DNA of 64,000 nucleotides from Micavibrio aeruginosavorus_D (GCF_051245535.1 NZ_CP195303.1:1054001-1118000); one strand, 5' to 3'; shown: positions 33,748-42,471, counted from the first letter of the stretch. The notes: generated by a model from the sequence alone, not told the origin. Numbers and translations are program-made.

Positions 33748-33856
33748 CCGGTCAAATTCTTCCGGTCACTGTAAGTTTTGCAGTGCCTACGGGTACACCG
33801 CAGTTGGCGAAATTACGCTCACTGCGGCCAAATTGTTTTGGGATTAAAGGCTACTG

Positions 33857-35335
33857 ATGTTTGAATCGCTTGGTGACAGGCTCGGGAAAGTGTTCGGCAA
33901 GCTGCGCGGTAAGGGCAGCTTGAACGAAACCGACGTATCCGACGCGTTGCGCGAAATTCGCGTGGCGTTGTTGGAGGCTGACGTCGCCCTGCCCGTCGTC
34001 AAACAATTCGTTGAGACTGTGCGCGAACGCGCCGTCGGCCAAGAAGTCATCCGCTCCGTCACTCCGGCGCAACAGGTTGTGAAGATCGTTCACGATGCGC
34101 TGGTCGACATGCTGGGCAGCGATACGACTGATCTGAATTTCGCCACGCCGCCGTGCGCTTACCTGATGGTGGGTTTGCAGGGTTCGGGTAAAACCACGAC
34201 CTCCGCCAAAATTGGTAAGTTCCTGACCGACAAGCAGCGCAAGAAAGTGCTGATGGCATCGCTGGACGTGTATCGCCCGGCGGCGCAGGAACAATTGGCG
34301 CAACTGGGGCGCCAGACGGGTGTAACCACCCTGCCCGTTATTGAAGGGCAAAAGCCGGTCGATATCGCCCTGCGCGCCATGGATACCGCGCGCAAAGAAG
34401 GCTACGACGTTGTCATTCTGGATACCGCTGGTCGCCTGAGCATTGACGAAGCGATGATGGCCGAGGCCAAGGCCGTGCGCGACACGATTGGCCCGGTTGA
34501 AACATTGTTGGTCGTTGATGCCATGACCGGGCAGGACGCGGTGAACACCGCATCCGCGTTCGATGCGCAAGTGGCCATCACCGGGATCGTTCTGACCCGC
34601 GTTGACGGTGACGCGCGCGGCGGTGCTGCCCTGTCAATGAAGGCCATCACTGGCAAGCCGATCAAATTGATTGGCGTTGGCGAGAAATGGGACGCGCTGG
34701 AACAATTCCACCCGGACCGGATTGCGGGCCGCATTCTGGGCATGGGCGACGTTGTGTCGCTGGTGGAAAAAGCCGTCGAAACAATCGACCAGGAAGATGC
34801 GCTGAAAATGGCGCAAAAATTCCAAAAGGGCGATTTCGATTTCAACGACCTCCTGTCGCAAATGCGCCAGATGCAAAAAATGGGCGGCGTTTCCAGCATG
34901 ATGAAAATGCTGCCCGGCCTGGGCCAGATGGCCAGCCAGTTGGAAAACGCCAATATCGATGATGGCGCACTGAAAAAACAGGAAGCCATTATCCTATCGA
35001 TGACAGAATCCGAACGGTCGAAACCGGAATTGCTGAACGCATCGCGCAAGCGCCGCATCGCCACCGGGTCCGGCACAACGGTGCAGGACATCAACAAGCT
35101 GTATAAACAGCTGCAACAAATGCAAACCGTCATGAAGCGCATGAAGAAAATGGGCATGGGCAAAATGATGGGCATGATGAAGGGCATGATGGGCGAAAAA
35201 GACGCCGCCATGATGACCGAGAATATGAAGAATTTGGATCCAGCCATGCTGAAAAAGTTTGGTGGCTCCATGCCCGGCCTTGGTAACCCGGCCGACATAC
35301 TGGGTTCCAATCCTTTCCTGAAGGGGAAGAAATAA
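33857..35335 (+). CDS. ffh: Signal recognition particle protein Ffh
   Basis: SRP54 GTPase that binds signal sequences and 4.5S RNA. N domain residues 1-90, P-loop VGLQGSGKTT (near 105-115), DTAGRLSID, TRVDGDARGG, and a methionine-rich M domain (MKRMKKMGMGKMM and PAMLKKFG) for signal-peptide binding. Length 492 aa is usual for alphaproteobacteria. It heads the conserved ffh-rpsP-rimM-trmD string. The partner FtsY is also in this window, about 8 kb upstream on the other strand. Confidence 0.97.
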   Translation: MFESLGDRLGKVFGKLRGKGSLNETDVSDALREIRVALLEADVALPVVKQFVETVRERAVGQEVIRSVTPAQQVVKIVHDALVDMLGSDTTDLNFATPPCAYLMVGLQGSGKTTTSAKIGKFLTDKQRKKVLMASLDVYRPAAQEQLAQLGRQTGVTTLPVIEGQKPVDIALRAMDTARKEGYDVVILDTAGRLSIDEAMMAEAKAVRDTIGPVETLLVVDAMTGQDAVNTASAFDAQVAITGIVLTRVDGDARGGAALSMKAITGKPIKLIGVGEKWDALEQFHPDRIAGRILGMGDVVSLVEKAVETIDQEDALKMAQKFQKGDFDFNDLLSQMRQMQKMGGVSSMMKMLPGLGQMASQLENANIDDGALKKQEAIILSMTESERSKPELLNASRKRRIATGSGTTVQDINKLYKQLQQMQTVMKRMKKMGMGKMMGMMKGMMGEKDAAMMTENMKNLDPAMLKKFGGSMPGLGNPADILGSNPFLKGKK

Positions 35336-35382
35336 ACTTTAACCGACTACAAACTGAAGTAACACCAAAAGGAGAAAGAACT

Positions 35383-35823
35383 ATGGCACTGAAAATTCGT
35401 ATGGCCCGCGGTGGCCGCCGTCACCTGCCGTCCTACAAAATCGTTGTGGCCGACAGCCGCGCCGCACGCGATGGTAAATTCATCGAGAAACTGGGCACCT
35501 ATAACCCGCTGCTGCCGTCCGACCACGCACAGCGTCTGGTCCTGAACACCGACCGGATCAAACATTGGTTGGGCGAAGGCGCACAGCCGAGCGAACGCGT
35601 TGCACTGTTCCTGGGCAAAGCCGGCCTGATCGACATGCCGAAATGGAACGAATCCCCGAAGAAATCCGCTCCGAAGGCAAAAGCCCAAGAGCGCGTTCGT
35701 GAAAAAGAAGCCAAAATCGCAGAAAAAGCCGAAGCTGAAGCTGCTGCTAAAGCTGAAGCCGCTGCTGCTGCCGCTGCGCCGAAAGAAGAAGCTGCCGCTG
35801 AAGAAGCCCCGGCTGCCGAGTAA
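35383..35823 (+). CDS. rpsP: 30S ribosomal protein S16 with long Ala/Lys/Glu tail
   Basis: The first ~85 residues match S16 (ALKIRMARGGRRHLPSYKIV, partial; KLGTYNPLLP, LGEGAQPSERV). The protein then continues with ~60 residues of Ala/Lys/Glu repeats (EAEAAAKAEAAAAAAAPKEE), giving 146 aa against about 80 for E. coli S16. Such tails are known in alphaproteobacterial S16 and may be disordered rRNA-contacting extensions. AAAAGGAGAAAG precedes the ATG. It lies 47 bases after ffh. Confidence 0.97.
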   Translation: MALKIRMARGGRRHLPSYKIVVADSRAARDGKFIEKLGTYNPLLPSDHAQRLVLNTDRIKHWLGEGAQPSERVALFLGKAGLIDMPKWNESPKKSAPKAKAQERVREKEAKIAEKAEAEAAAKAEAAAAAAAPKEEAAAEEAPAAE

Positions 35824-35858
35824 TCTTCGCGCCTTTCTCCTTCTTCCCTCACTCCAAT

Positions 35859-35895
35859 ACCCCCTCTCCCACCGGGAGAGGGTTGGAGTGAGGGG
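35859..35895. repeat. CCCTCTCC/GGGAGAGG-type palindrome before rimM
   Basis: CCCCCTCTCCCACCGGGAGAGG followed by GTTGGAGTGAGGGG. Its right edge abuts the ATG at 35896 and supplies the GGAG of its ribosome binding site. Confidence 0.75.
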
Positions 35896-36453
35896 ATGAA
35901 GGGACGCGATATATCGAACATGACAGAAAAACGCCTCTGCATCGGTGAAATCACAACGGCCCACGGCATTCGTGGACAGGTCCGGGTGCGTTGCTTTGGC
36001 GACGATCCTGAAAGCCTACAAAAATACGGCCCGCTTTATACATCCGAAACCGGGACCGAAACGGTTACCATCACACTGCAATCCCCGAACAAGGGCGCAT
36101 GGGTCGCCCGCGTGAAAACCAAAAACGGCGTGGTCGATGACCGCAACGTTGCGGAATCATTGCGCGGAACCATGCTCTGGATCGATCGCTCCGCCCTGCC
36201 CGCTATTGAATCGGATGATGAATTTTATCACACGGACCTGATCGGCATGGATGTGTTCGACGAACACGACAATGCGATCGGCACCGTGGCGGATGTTCAG
36301 AATTTTGGCGCCAGCGATTTGATCGAAATTAAACCGACCGAGGGCGGCCCGACATTTTACGTCCCGTTCGCCGATGATTTTATTCGTGACGTCGATATGG
36401 ACGCGCGCCGCATTGTCGTCGAAATGGTCGAAGGGCTGCGCGGCGACAAATGA
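35896..36453 (+). CDS. rimM: Ribosome maturation factor RimM
   Basis: It assists maturation of the 30S head through S19. The N-terminal RimM domain starts CIGEITTAHGIRGQVRV, and the C-terminal PRC-barrel domain has DLIGMDVFDEHDNAIGTV and LIEIKPTEGGPTFYVPFAD (partial). The ATG at 35896 has GGAG 7 bases upstream, but that GGAG lies in a repeat. A start at 35920 (MTEKRLCIGE) is equally possible. Its stop overlaps the trmD start by 4 bases (ATGA). Confidence 0.94.
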   Translation: MKGRDISNMTEKRLCIGEITTAHGIRGQVRVRCFGDDPESLQKYGPLYTSETGTETVTITLQSPNKGAWVARVKTKNGVVDDRNVAESLRGTMLWIDRSALPAIESDDEFYHTDLIGMDVFDEHDNAIGTVADVQNFGASDLIEIKPTEGGPTFYVPFADDFIRDVDMDARRIVVEMVEGLRGDK

Positions 36454-37169
36454 ACACCACACCCCAAATCGCACCATGGCACGTGAATTTGATGACCCTG
36501 TTCCCGGAAATGTTCCCGGGGCCGTTGGGCCAATCACTCAGTGGCCGCGCGCTGGATAAAAAAATCTGGTCGTGGAACGCGGTAAATATCCGCGACTTCG
36601 CCACCGACAACCACAAAACCGTCGATGACACGCCATTTGGCGGCGGTGCGGGTATGGTGATGCGTGCGGATATTCTGGAACGCGCCTTCCTGTCCATTCC
36701 CAATCCCGGCAAGCGCATTTACATGAGCCCGCGCGGTCGCGTTTTGAACCAGCGCATGGCGGAAGATTTTATCACCGCCCCGTCCCTGACCATCCTGTGC
36801 GGACGGTATGAGGGCGTGGATCAACGATTCCTCGACGCCTATGATTTTGATGAAGTCAGCATTGGTGATTATGTTTTATCCGGCGGTGAACCGGCGGCGA
36901 TGATTTTGATGGATGCGTGCATCCGCCTGCTGCCCGGCGTGATGGGCAATGTGGATACGGCGGGCGAAGAAAGCTTTGCTGAATCCACGGGCGGTTTGCT
37001 GGAATACCCGCATTACACCCGCCCCGCCACGTGGACGACCACCGATGGCCGCGCCTTGGATGTGCCCGACATCCTGACCAGCGGCAACCACGGCAAGGTC
37101 GCGCAATGGCGCCGGGATCAGGCCCTCGCCCTCACCCGTGAACGCCGTCCGGATCTTCTCAAAAAATAA
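36450..37169 (+). CDS. trmD: tRNA (guanine-37-N1)-methyltransferase TrmD
   Basis: SPOUT-family enzyme forming m1G37, which prevents +1 frameshifting. The knot motifs LCGRYEGVDQRFLDAYD and SIGDYVLSGGEPAAM are intact, as are TLFPEMFPGPLG at the N-terminus and the C-terminal YPHYTRPATW. Length 239 aa is usual. Start and stop overlap with rimM indicate coupling. rplS normally comes next but is displaced by a divergent secreted-protein gene. Confidence 0.97.
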   Translation: MNTTPQIAPWHVNLMTLFPEMFPGPLGQSLSGRALDKKIWSWNAVNIRDFATDNHKTVDDTPFGGGAGMVMRADILERAFLSIPNPGKRIYMSPRGRVLNQRMAEDFITAPSLTILCGRYEGVDQRFLDAYDFDEVSIGDYVLSGGEPAAMILMDACIRLLPGVMGNVDTAGEESFAESTGGLLEYPHYTRPATWTTTDGRALDVPDILTSGNHGKVAQWRRDQALALTRERRPDLLKK

Positions 37170-37172
37170 CGA

Positions 37173-37700
37173 TTAAGGTTTCGGCTTCAACCGTTGTGCC
37201 AGCGCGCGCATTTCGGACGCCTCGGCACGGTGGGATGCGGCCGCATCGTTCAACGGCGCATACGCCTTCATCCACATGGCCGTTTTAACGTGGCATTCCG
37301 CCCCGAATGACGCATGCCCGTGCAGACGATTGCGCGTCAGGTCCGTGTCGCTCAGCCCCGATGCCGTGCGGGCTTGTGTATTCTGCTGCGCCCAACCGGA
37401 TGCCTCGAATACAAGGAAGGCCTTAAAGAACGCCTGCTTTTTACAATCAGCATCCAGACGGCGTTTATATTCCAGTGATTGAAGATTGACCGCGCTGACC
37501 TTGCCCGTCGCAGCACGCACGGCTGTGTTCAGGGCGCCCTGGTCGGATTGAATTGCATTGAAGCATTGGAGCAAGTCCCCGCGCGCATCCAGCGTCCGGC
37601 AAGAATCGGTTGCGGATTGGGGTTCAGCGGCAAAAGCCGTTCCAGCCATCGCAAACGCCAGCCCCAGAGCCAGAAGGCCCTTTTTTGCATTATTTCCCAT
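37173..37700 (-). CDS. Hypothetical secreted protein, 175 aa
   Basis: The family is not recognised. The signal peptide is MGNNAKKGLLALGLAFAMAGTAFAA, cleaved near AFA-AEPQS. The mature part is helical with cysteines at DSCRTL, LLQCFNA, ADCKKQ and GAECHVK, the even number expected for periplasmic disulfides. Antisense to the trmD-rplS direction, it splits that normally contiguous pair, leaving only 3 bases to the trmD stop. Confidence 0.7.
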   Translation of the reverse strand: MGNNAKKGLLALGLAFAMAGTAFAAEPQSATDSCRTLDARGDLLQCFNAIQSDQGALNTAVRAATGKVSAVNLQSLEYKRRLDADCKKQAFFKAFLVFEASGWAQQNTQARTASGLSDTDLTRNRLHGHASFGAECHVKTAMWMKAYAPLNDAAASHRAEASEMRALAQRLKPKP

Positions 37701-37975
37701 AATTTGATCCTGTTTTCTTCGTTTTTTATATGTTAAGCCTGAACCCTAGCCCGCCACCCCCGGCTTTTCAAGGAACCACCCCTGTTTGCCCGGAACTATC
37801 TGCGCGGCGGCGCAAAAAAATGCTGGGAAAGCCACGGTTTCCCTTGCAACAGCCCCGTAAAATCTGTAAAACCGCGCCTTGAGTAAACCCATGAAAACGA
37901 CAAGTGGACCGCCTCCCGCCTTAAAACGGGTGATTTCGGGTCCCAATAAGGGTCAAAGAGAAAAGGAACGAAACG

Positions 37976-38473
37976 ATGAATATCCTGCAGAAATTTGAAG
38001 CCAAACACTTGGCTCAGCTGAAAGCAAACAGCAAAGCAATCCCCGCATTTTCCCCGGGCGACACCGTTAAAGTAAACATGAAGATCAGCGAAGGCACCGG
38101 TAAGGAAGCCCGCGAGCGTATTCAGGCTTACGAAGGTGTTTGCATCGCCCGTAAAGGCACAGGCAGCGACGCCAACGCCAGCTTCACCGTCCGTAAAATC
38201 AGCTACGGCGAAGGTGTAGAGCGCGTATTCCCGCTGTTCAGCCCGCGTATCGAAAGCATCGAACTGGTCCGTCGTGGTTCCGTTCGTCGCGCGAAACTGT
38301 ACTATCTGCGTGACCGTCAGGGTAAATCGGCACGTATCGCCGAACGCACCACCGGCCACAGCCTGGTTGAGGACGAAGCAACAGTGGCAGCCGCAACGGA
38401 AGCCAAAGCCGCTAAGAAGTCCAACAAAAAAACCAAAGCGGAAAAAGACGCTCGCAAAGCCGCGAAGAAATAA
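37976..38473 (+). CDS. rplS: 50S ribosomal protein L19 with basic tail
   Basis: L19 sits at the 30S-50S interface. The conserved part covers residues 1-125 (FSPGDTVKVNMKISEGTGK, VERVFPLFSPRIESIEL and RRAKLYYLRDRQGKSARI, partial). A Lys/Ala-rich tail (KAAKKSNKKTKAEKDARK) extends it to 165 aa, longer than the ~115 aa of E. coli. AAAAGGAACGA lies before the ATG. A terminator follows. Confidence 0.97.
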   Translation: MNILQKFEAKHLAQLKANSKAIPAFSPGDTVKVNMKISEGTGKEARERIQAYEGVCIARKGTGSDANASFTVRKISYGEGVERVFPLFSPRIESIELVRRGSVRRAKLYYLRDRQGKSARIAERTTGHSLVEDEATVAAATEAKAAKKSNKKTKAEKDARKAAKK

Positions 38474-38496
38474 TCTTCGGCTTTATGCACAAATAC

Positions 38497-38531
38497 AAAA
38501 AGGCGCGAGGGTTATCCTTCGCGCCTTTTTC
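38497..38531 (+). terminator. Rho-independent terminator of rplS
   Basis: AAAAAGGCGCGA (38497-38508) pairs with TCGCGCCTTTTT (38519-38530) around GGGTTATCCT. Confidence 0.93.
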
Positions 38532-38547
38532 GTTTCTTCCTCTTTTG

Positions 38548-38617
38548 CGTCACCCCGGCGAAAGCCGGGGTCTTCGTCCATTATGGCTGGAAGATCCCGG
38601 CCTGCGCCGGGATGACG
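38548..38617. repeat. GTCAT...ATGAC-type palindromic repeat, copy 4
   Basis: CGTCACCCCGGCGAAAGCCGG at the left and CCGGCCTGCGCCGGGATGACG at the right, with TCTTCGTCCATTATGGCTGG between. Very similar to the copies at 43085 and 46055. Confidence 0.85.
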
Positions 38618-38631
38618 TTTCATGAAAAATC

Positions 38632-38844
38632 CTACGCCGCTGGCCGTGCCATCATAATCCCGATCGCTGCACCACCGCCGCCCGCAACGGGCTGGTTCAA
38701 ATGCGGAACCGCTCTGGCACCCGCCGACGATGTTGGTGAAATTGTTTGGGCCACATCCTGAACCGGACGCAGGACATCCATATCCCCTTCTACCGTCAGC
38801 GGCCCTTGATTCAAAAATGTTGCCGTTCTCGACCCATCAGACAT
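38632..38844 (-). CDS. Small hypothetical protein with Gly-rich C-terminus, 70 aa
   Basis: The family is not recognised. The protein begins MSDGSRTATFLNQGPLTVEG and ends in a Gly/Ala/Met stretch (VAGGGGAAIGIMMARPAA). A strong ribosome binding site (GGAGGGG, 5 bases before the ATG) is the main reason to call it. No signal peptide is visible. It lies next to another minus-strand unknown gene and ends 15 bases from a repeat. Confidence 0.5.
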   Translation of the reverse strand: MSDGSRTATFLNQGPLTVEGDMDVLRPVQDVAQTISPTSSAGARAVPHLNQPVAGGGGAAIGIMMARPAA

Positions 38845-38887
38845 TCACACCCCTCCATTACGCTACGCAGTTAAAAACTTTTCTTCT

Positions 38888-39235
38888 CTACGCCCGCCCG
38901 ATTTTCACCGGCGTCGCGCTTTCTAAAATCGAACCATCGGGCCGCAGCGCCGACAGCAATACATGATCGTTCTTCGCAAACGATGTCGCCATCGCGCGCG
39001 ATAGATTGCCAAGGTAATGCGCGCGTTCATGCAGGATCGCGTAGACAGCGCTGCTGTCCTCGTCGATCACAATGGTTTCGGCGCGCACATAGGTGGGATC
39101 GGAAAAAGTGATGCAGACATCCCCGGCATTGTTGCGAATAAAAGCCGCGCGGGTGTCGGGGTCCATGGCGCACAGCGTATCCGGCATCGCAATTGCAACA
39201 TCCTCCCGCGGAAAACAGCGTTTGGGGTGTGACAT
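38888..39235 (-). CDS. Hypothetical protein, 115 aa
   Basis: The family is not recognised. It is a soluble protein with an HERAHYLGNLSRAMATSF segment (H-E-R-A-H, HExxH-like, here within a helix after ETIVIDEDSSAVYAIL). GAAGGA lies 6 bases before the ATG at 39235, which is preferred to the frame start at 39310. HExxH makes metal binding conceivable, but no other peptidase feature is seen. Confidence 0.6.
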   Translation of the reverse strand: MSHPKRCFPREDVAIAMPDTLCAMDPDTRAAFIRNNAGDVCITFSDPTYVRAETIVIDEDSSAVYAILHERAHYLGNLSRAMATSFAKNDHVLLSALRPDGSILESATPVKIGRA

Positions 39236-39364
39236 AGCGTATCCTTCTCTCTTGTTTATGCTGGCCGGGCCTTGTTCTTTAGCATTGCTGCGGCGCACAA
39301 GTTCCGACACACCATTATAGAAATCATATAGTTACGGAAACATTAAAACCCACACCCTCAAAAC

Positions 39365-39394
39365 TTGTAATTATGAAAAAATGCATGCTAGAAC
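39365..39394 (+). promoter_or_regulatory. Candidate promoter of the 213-aa gene
   Basis: TTGTAA (39365-39370) and TAGAAC (39389-39394) are 18 bases apart, 33 bases before the ATG at 39428. The stretch is notably AT-rich. Confidence 0.4.
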
Positions 39395-39427
39395 AAGGCT
39401 TCAAATAACCAAAAGGGAGCAAAAAAC

Positions 39428-40069
39428 ATGGCACTATCCTTCAAAGATCATGTACAGCAGGACCAATCAACACTGGCCCAAGTAAACCTGGTTGTTTCTC
39501 AAGTTAACACGCTTCTCGCCACGTTCTGCAGGGCTGTGAATGATGCCGCACAGGGCACCCCATATAGCCATAAGGTTGTTCAGCTCTCCGCATTCAATGA
39601 CCTTGAGGACGGCAAGCTATTACAAAAATTCTGCGTTTATAACGAACATGACAGCCATAAAGGGGCAGATGATCTCCGCAGGGCGCAAGACGCGCGCAAC
39701 AGCGATCGCTTCGTTTATGCGCATAAGCACGGCTTCCCCATCCCCGAAGGGACAGTACCGAGCCCAGGCCCTCTCCCCGTCATAACGGCATCCTACACAA
39801 TCGCCATCACGACACATCGCCCAAATGCTCTCAGCCGTTTCTTTGGCCAGACAGCAAGCCCGGCGATCGGGATCGCCAACCAATATCTGGAGAACGTGGC
39901 CAGAGCCCCCGGCTTTAATCCTAAAAAATTCCTCGTCGCCACGCCTGAGGATGTAGCCAATCACCCGCTCATCAACGGCATGTTTCAGGAAATTTATAAG
40001 ACCCTGCCCGAAACCGTACGCGCAAAGGTCTGCCTGAACGACATTAAAACAGGCATGAAACCAGCGTAA
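39428..40069 (+). CDS. Hypothetical protein, 213 aa
   Basis: The family is not recognised. The N-terminal ~45 residues are helical (DQSTLAQVNLVVSQVNTLLATF), and the middle carries ASYTIAITTHRPNALSRFFG. No signal peptide or membrane helix is seen. AAAAGGGAG lies 7-8 bases before the ATG, and a terminator follows, so it is a clear single-gene unit. Codon use is less GC-biased than flanking genes. Confidence 0.65.
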   Translation: MALSFKDHVQQDQSTLAQVNLVVSQVNTLLATFCRAVNDAAQGTPYSHKVVQLSAFNDLEDGKLLQKFCVYNEHDSHKGADDLRRAQDARNSDRFVYAHKHGFPIPEGTVPSPGPLPVITASYTIAITTHRPNALSRFFGQTASPAIGIANQYLENVARAPGFNPKKFLVATPEDVANHPLINGMFQEIYKTLPETVRAKVCLNDIKTGMKPA

Positions 40070-40102
40070 GGGCATTCAGCAAACAAAACACCAAGCCTTC
40101 CG

Positions 40103-40131
40103 AAAACCCGCCCTCACCCGGCGGGTTTTTT
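40103..40131 (+). terminator. Rho-independent terminator
   Basis: ACCCGCC (40106-40112) pairs with GGCGGGT (40120-40126), flanked by AAAA and TTTTTT. Confidence 0.9.
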
Positions 40132-40264
40132 GCAGTGCGGGAAAAATTACAGAGAATTCACGATATTCCCCTAAAATGAAAATGGAAAATCCGGCCCACT
40201 CTTGCCGGGCGGCCTCACTCTGGCCTACTCTGGTTGGGATTTTAAGCCTTCGAGGATAGAGCCC

Positions 40265-41683
40265 ATGACTGACAAAACCGCACCAAAAACACTGTATCAA
40301 AAAATCTGGGATCACCATGTGGTGGATCGCGGTGATGATGGCACATGCGTTTTGTATATCGACCGCCATCTGGTGCATGAAGTGACATCGCCGCAGGCGT
40401 TCGAAGGGTTGCGCATGTCGGGCCGCACAGTGCGCCGCCCCGAAGCCACATTGGCCACCGCCGATCACAACGTGCCCACCGCGCATCGCGATCAAGGGAT
40501 CAGCGATCCGGAAAGCCGTTTGCAGGTGAACACGCTGGAACAAAACTGCAAAGATTTTGGCATTCGGTATTTCGGTTTGAATGATCACCGCCAAGGCATC
40601 GTGCATATTGTCGGCCCGGAACAGGGACTGACCCAACCGGGCATGACCATCGTTTGCGGCGATTCCCACACCTCCACACACGGCGCATTCGGTGCGCTGG
40701 CCTTCGGCATCGGCACATCCGAAGTTGAACACGTTCTGGCCACCCAGACATTGATTACAAAACCCGCGAAAACCATGCGCATTACGGTCGATGGCACCCT
40801 GCCCGCTGGCGTCACCGCAAAGGACATGATTTTGGCCATCATTGGAAAAATCGGCACAGCCGGTGGCACGGGCCACGTGATTGAATATGCGGGTGACGCT
40901 GTGCGCGCGCTGAACATGGCGGGCCGCATGACCATGTGTAACATGTCGATCGAAGCCGGCGCGCGCGCCGGGTTGATCGCGCCGGATGAAACCACCTTCG
41001 CCTTTATCAAGGGCCGCCCGATGGCCCCGAAGGGTGATGATTGGGACAAGGCCGTCGCATGGTGGAAAACCCTGCCCTCCGATGACGGCGCGAAATACGA
41101 TACCGAAGTGGTCCTGCACGCTGAAGACATCACTCCCACCGTGACATGGGGCACCAGCCCGGAAGATGTTGTTTCCATCACCGGCAACGTCCCCGACCCG
41201 GCGAAAGAAAGCGACCCGCATAAACGCGCCGCGATGGAACGCGCGCTGGATTATATGGGCCTGAAACCCGGCATGCGGATGCAGGATGTGACGGTCGATA
41301 AAATCTTCATCGGGTCCTGCACCAACGCCCGGATCGAAGATCTGCGCGCCGTGGCCGATGTCGTCACCGGCAAACACGTGGCCAGCAGCGTTTACGCCAT
41401 GATCGTCCCCGGATCAGGATTGGTGAAGGAACAGGCCGAAGAAGAAGGACTGGATAAAATCTTTATCGAAGCCGGTTTCGACTGGCGCGAACCGGGTTGT
41501 TCCATGTGCCTCGGTATGAACGAAGACCGTTTGGCCCCGGGTGAGCGTTGCGCCTCCACCTCCAACCGCAACTTCGAAGGCCGTCAAGGGCGCGGTGGCC
41601 GCACCCATTTGATGAGCCCCGCCATGGCCGCCGCCGCCGCCATTACCGGGCACTTAACCGATATTCGTGAATTCCAGAAATAG
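40265..41683 (+). CDS. leuC: 3-isopropylmalate dehydratase large subunit
   Basis: Together with LeuD it isomerises 2- to 3-isopropylmalate in leucine synthesis. The [4Fe-4S] ligands are in GSCTNARIEDL and PGCSMCLGMNED (CxxC). N-terminal TLYQKIWDHHVV and CGDSHTSTHGAFGALAFGIG are family blocks. Length 472 aa is normal. The ATG at 40265 follows GAGG by 10 bases; the frame opens earlier, at 40202, without support. An HD-domain gene lies between leuC and leuD. Confidence 0.97.
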   Translation: MTDKTAPKTLYQKIWDHHVVDRGDDGTCVLYIDRHLVHEVTSPQAFEGLRMSGRTVRRPEATLATADHNVPTAHRDQGISDPESRLQVNTLEQNCKDFGIRYFGLNDHRQGIVHIVGPEQGLTQPGMTIVCGDSHTSTHGAFGALAFGIGTSEVEHVLATQTLITKPAKTMRITVDGTLPAGVTAKDMILAIIGKIGTAGGTGHVIEYAGDAVRALNMAGRMTMCNMSIEAGARAGLIAPDETTFAFIKGRPMAPKGDDWDKAVAWWKTLPSDDGAKYDTEVVLHAEDITPTVTWGTSPEDVVSITGNVPDPAKESDPHKRAAMERALDYMGLKPGMRMQDVTVDKIFIGSCTNARIEDLRAVADVVTGKHVASSVYAMIVPGSGLVKEQAEEEGLDKIFIEAGFDWREPGCSMCLGMNEDRLAPGERCASTSNRNFEGRQGRGGRTHLMSPAMAAAAAITGHLTDIREFQK

Positions 41684-41691
41684 GAGGCTGC

Positions 41692-42438
41692 ATGTCTGAC
41701 TTCCCCCAAACATGGCCGGATGATTTTGACGTTCGCGCCGATGCGGTGTTTCAGGACCAAATCAAACCCTTCATCGAAAACCAGATGAAGTTGATGGAAA
41801 TTTATGACCGCAAACGTCTGGCCGTAAATCCGGATATTAAATACATCTTCCACGAACATGCCGAACGCGTGGCCAATGATACGCGCAACACCTGCGCCAA
41901 GCTTGGCCTGCCCGACAATGTGCAGGAAAATATGTATTGGGCCATGCTGGTCCATGATATTGGCAAGCGCGTCTTGCCGATTGAAATTTGGGATTCACCG
42001 GAAAAACCGACGGGCGATGTGATGAAATATCGCCGCAGCCACGTTGATCTGGGCCTGAACATCGTGCGCGAAGAACTGGGCGACCTGCAACACCCCTTCT
42101 TTGATTTGATGACCGACATCATGGTCAACCACCATGAAAAAATCGACGGTACGGGCGAACATGGATTGAAAGGCCATGAACTTTCCGCCCCCGTGCGGCT
42201 GGCCTGCATCATTGAAAGCTATGACGGCTACACCATCCCGCGCCCGCATTTTGGTGACCGTGATATTTCTCCGACCGCCGTTTTGGATAAAATGCGCAGC
42301 GAACCGGGCAAAGGCGCCGCCATGTTTGACATGGACCTGTTCGAAGCCTTCGCCGCCGTGAAAGTGGAACAATCCGGGGGAAAGCCCCCCACCCCGCATA
42401 AACCAGCCACCAACCCGGCCCATGCGGGGAAGATTTAG
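41692..42438 (+). CDS. HD-GYP-like metal-dependent phosphohydrolase
   Basis: HD-superfamily ligands are visible: HEHAERVAND, VHDIGKRVLP (the HD doublet), RRSHVDLG and NHHEKIDGTG. The last block plus CIIESYDGYTIPRPH resembles HD-GYP c-di-GMP phosphodiesterases, but the GYP tripeptide is GEH (DGTGEHGLKG). Activity on c-di-GMP is therefore uncertain. A 248-aa cytoplasmic protein, it starts 8 bases after leuC and ends 33 bases before leuD, embedded in the leucine operon without an obvious metabolic link. Confidence 0.8.
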   Translation: MSDFPQTWPDDFDVRADAVFQDQIKPFIENQMKLMEIYDRKRLAVNPDIKYIFHEHAERVANDTRNTCAKLGLPDNVQENMYWAMLVHDIGKRVLPIEIWDSPEKPTGDVMKYRRSHVDLGLNIVREELGDLQHPFFDLMTDIMVNHHEKIDGTGEHGLKGHELSAPVRLACIIESYDGYTIPRPHFGDRDISPTAVLDKMRSEPGKGAAMFDMDLFEAFAAVKVEQSGGKPPTPHKPATNPAHAGKI

Positions 42439-42471
42439 AGCTCACAGGAATTTTAGGAACATTACTCTGCC

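Noticed and set aside
33748..33856. Possible 4.5S RNA or tmRNA in the ffh leader
   Set aside because: The conserved SRP RNA GGUC/GGAAG tetraloop region is not present and no tRNA-like end is seen.
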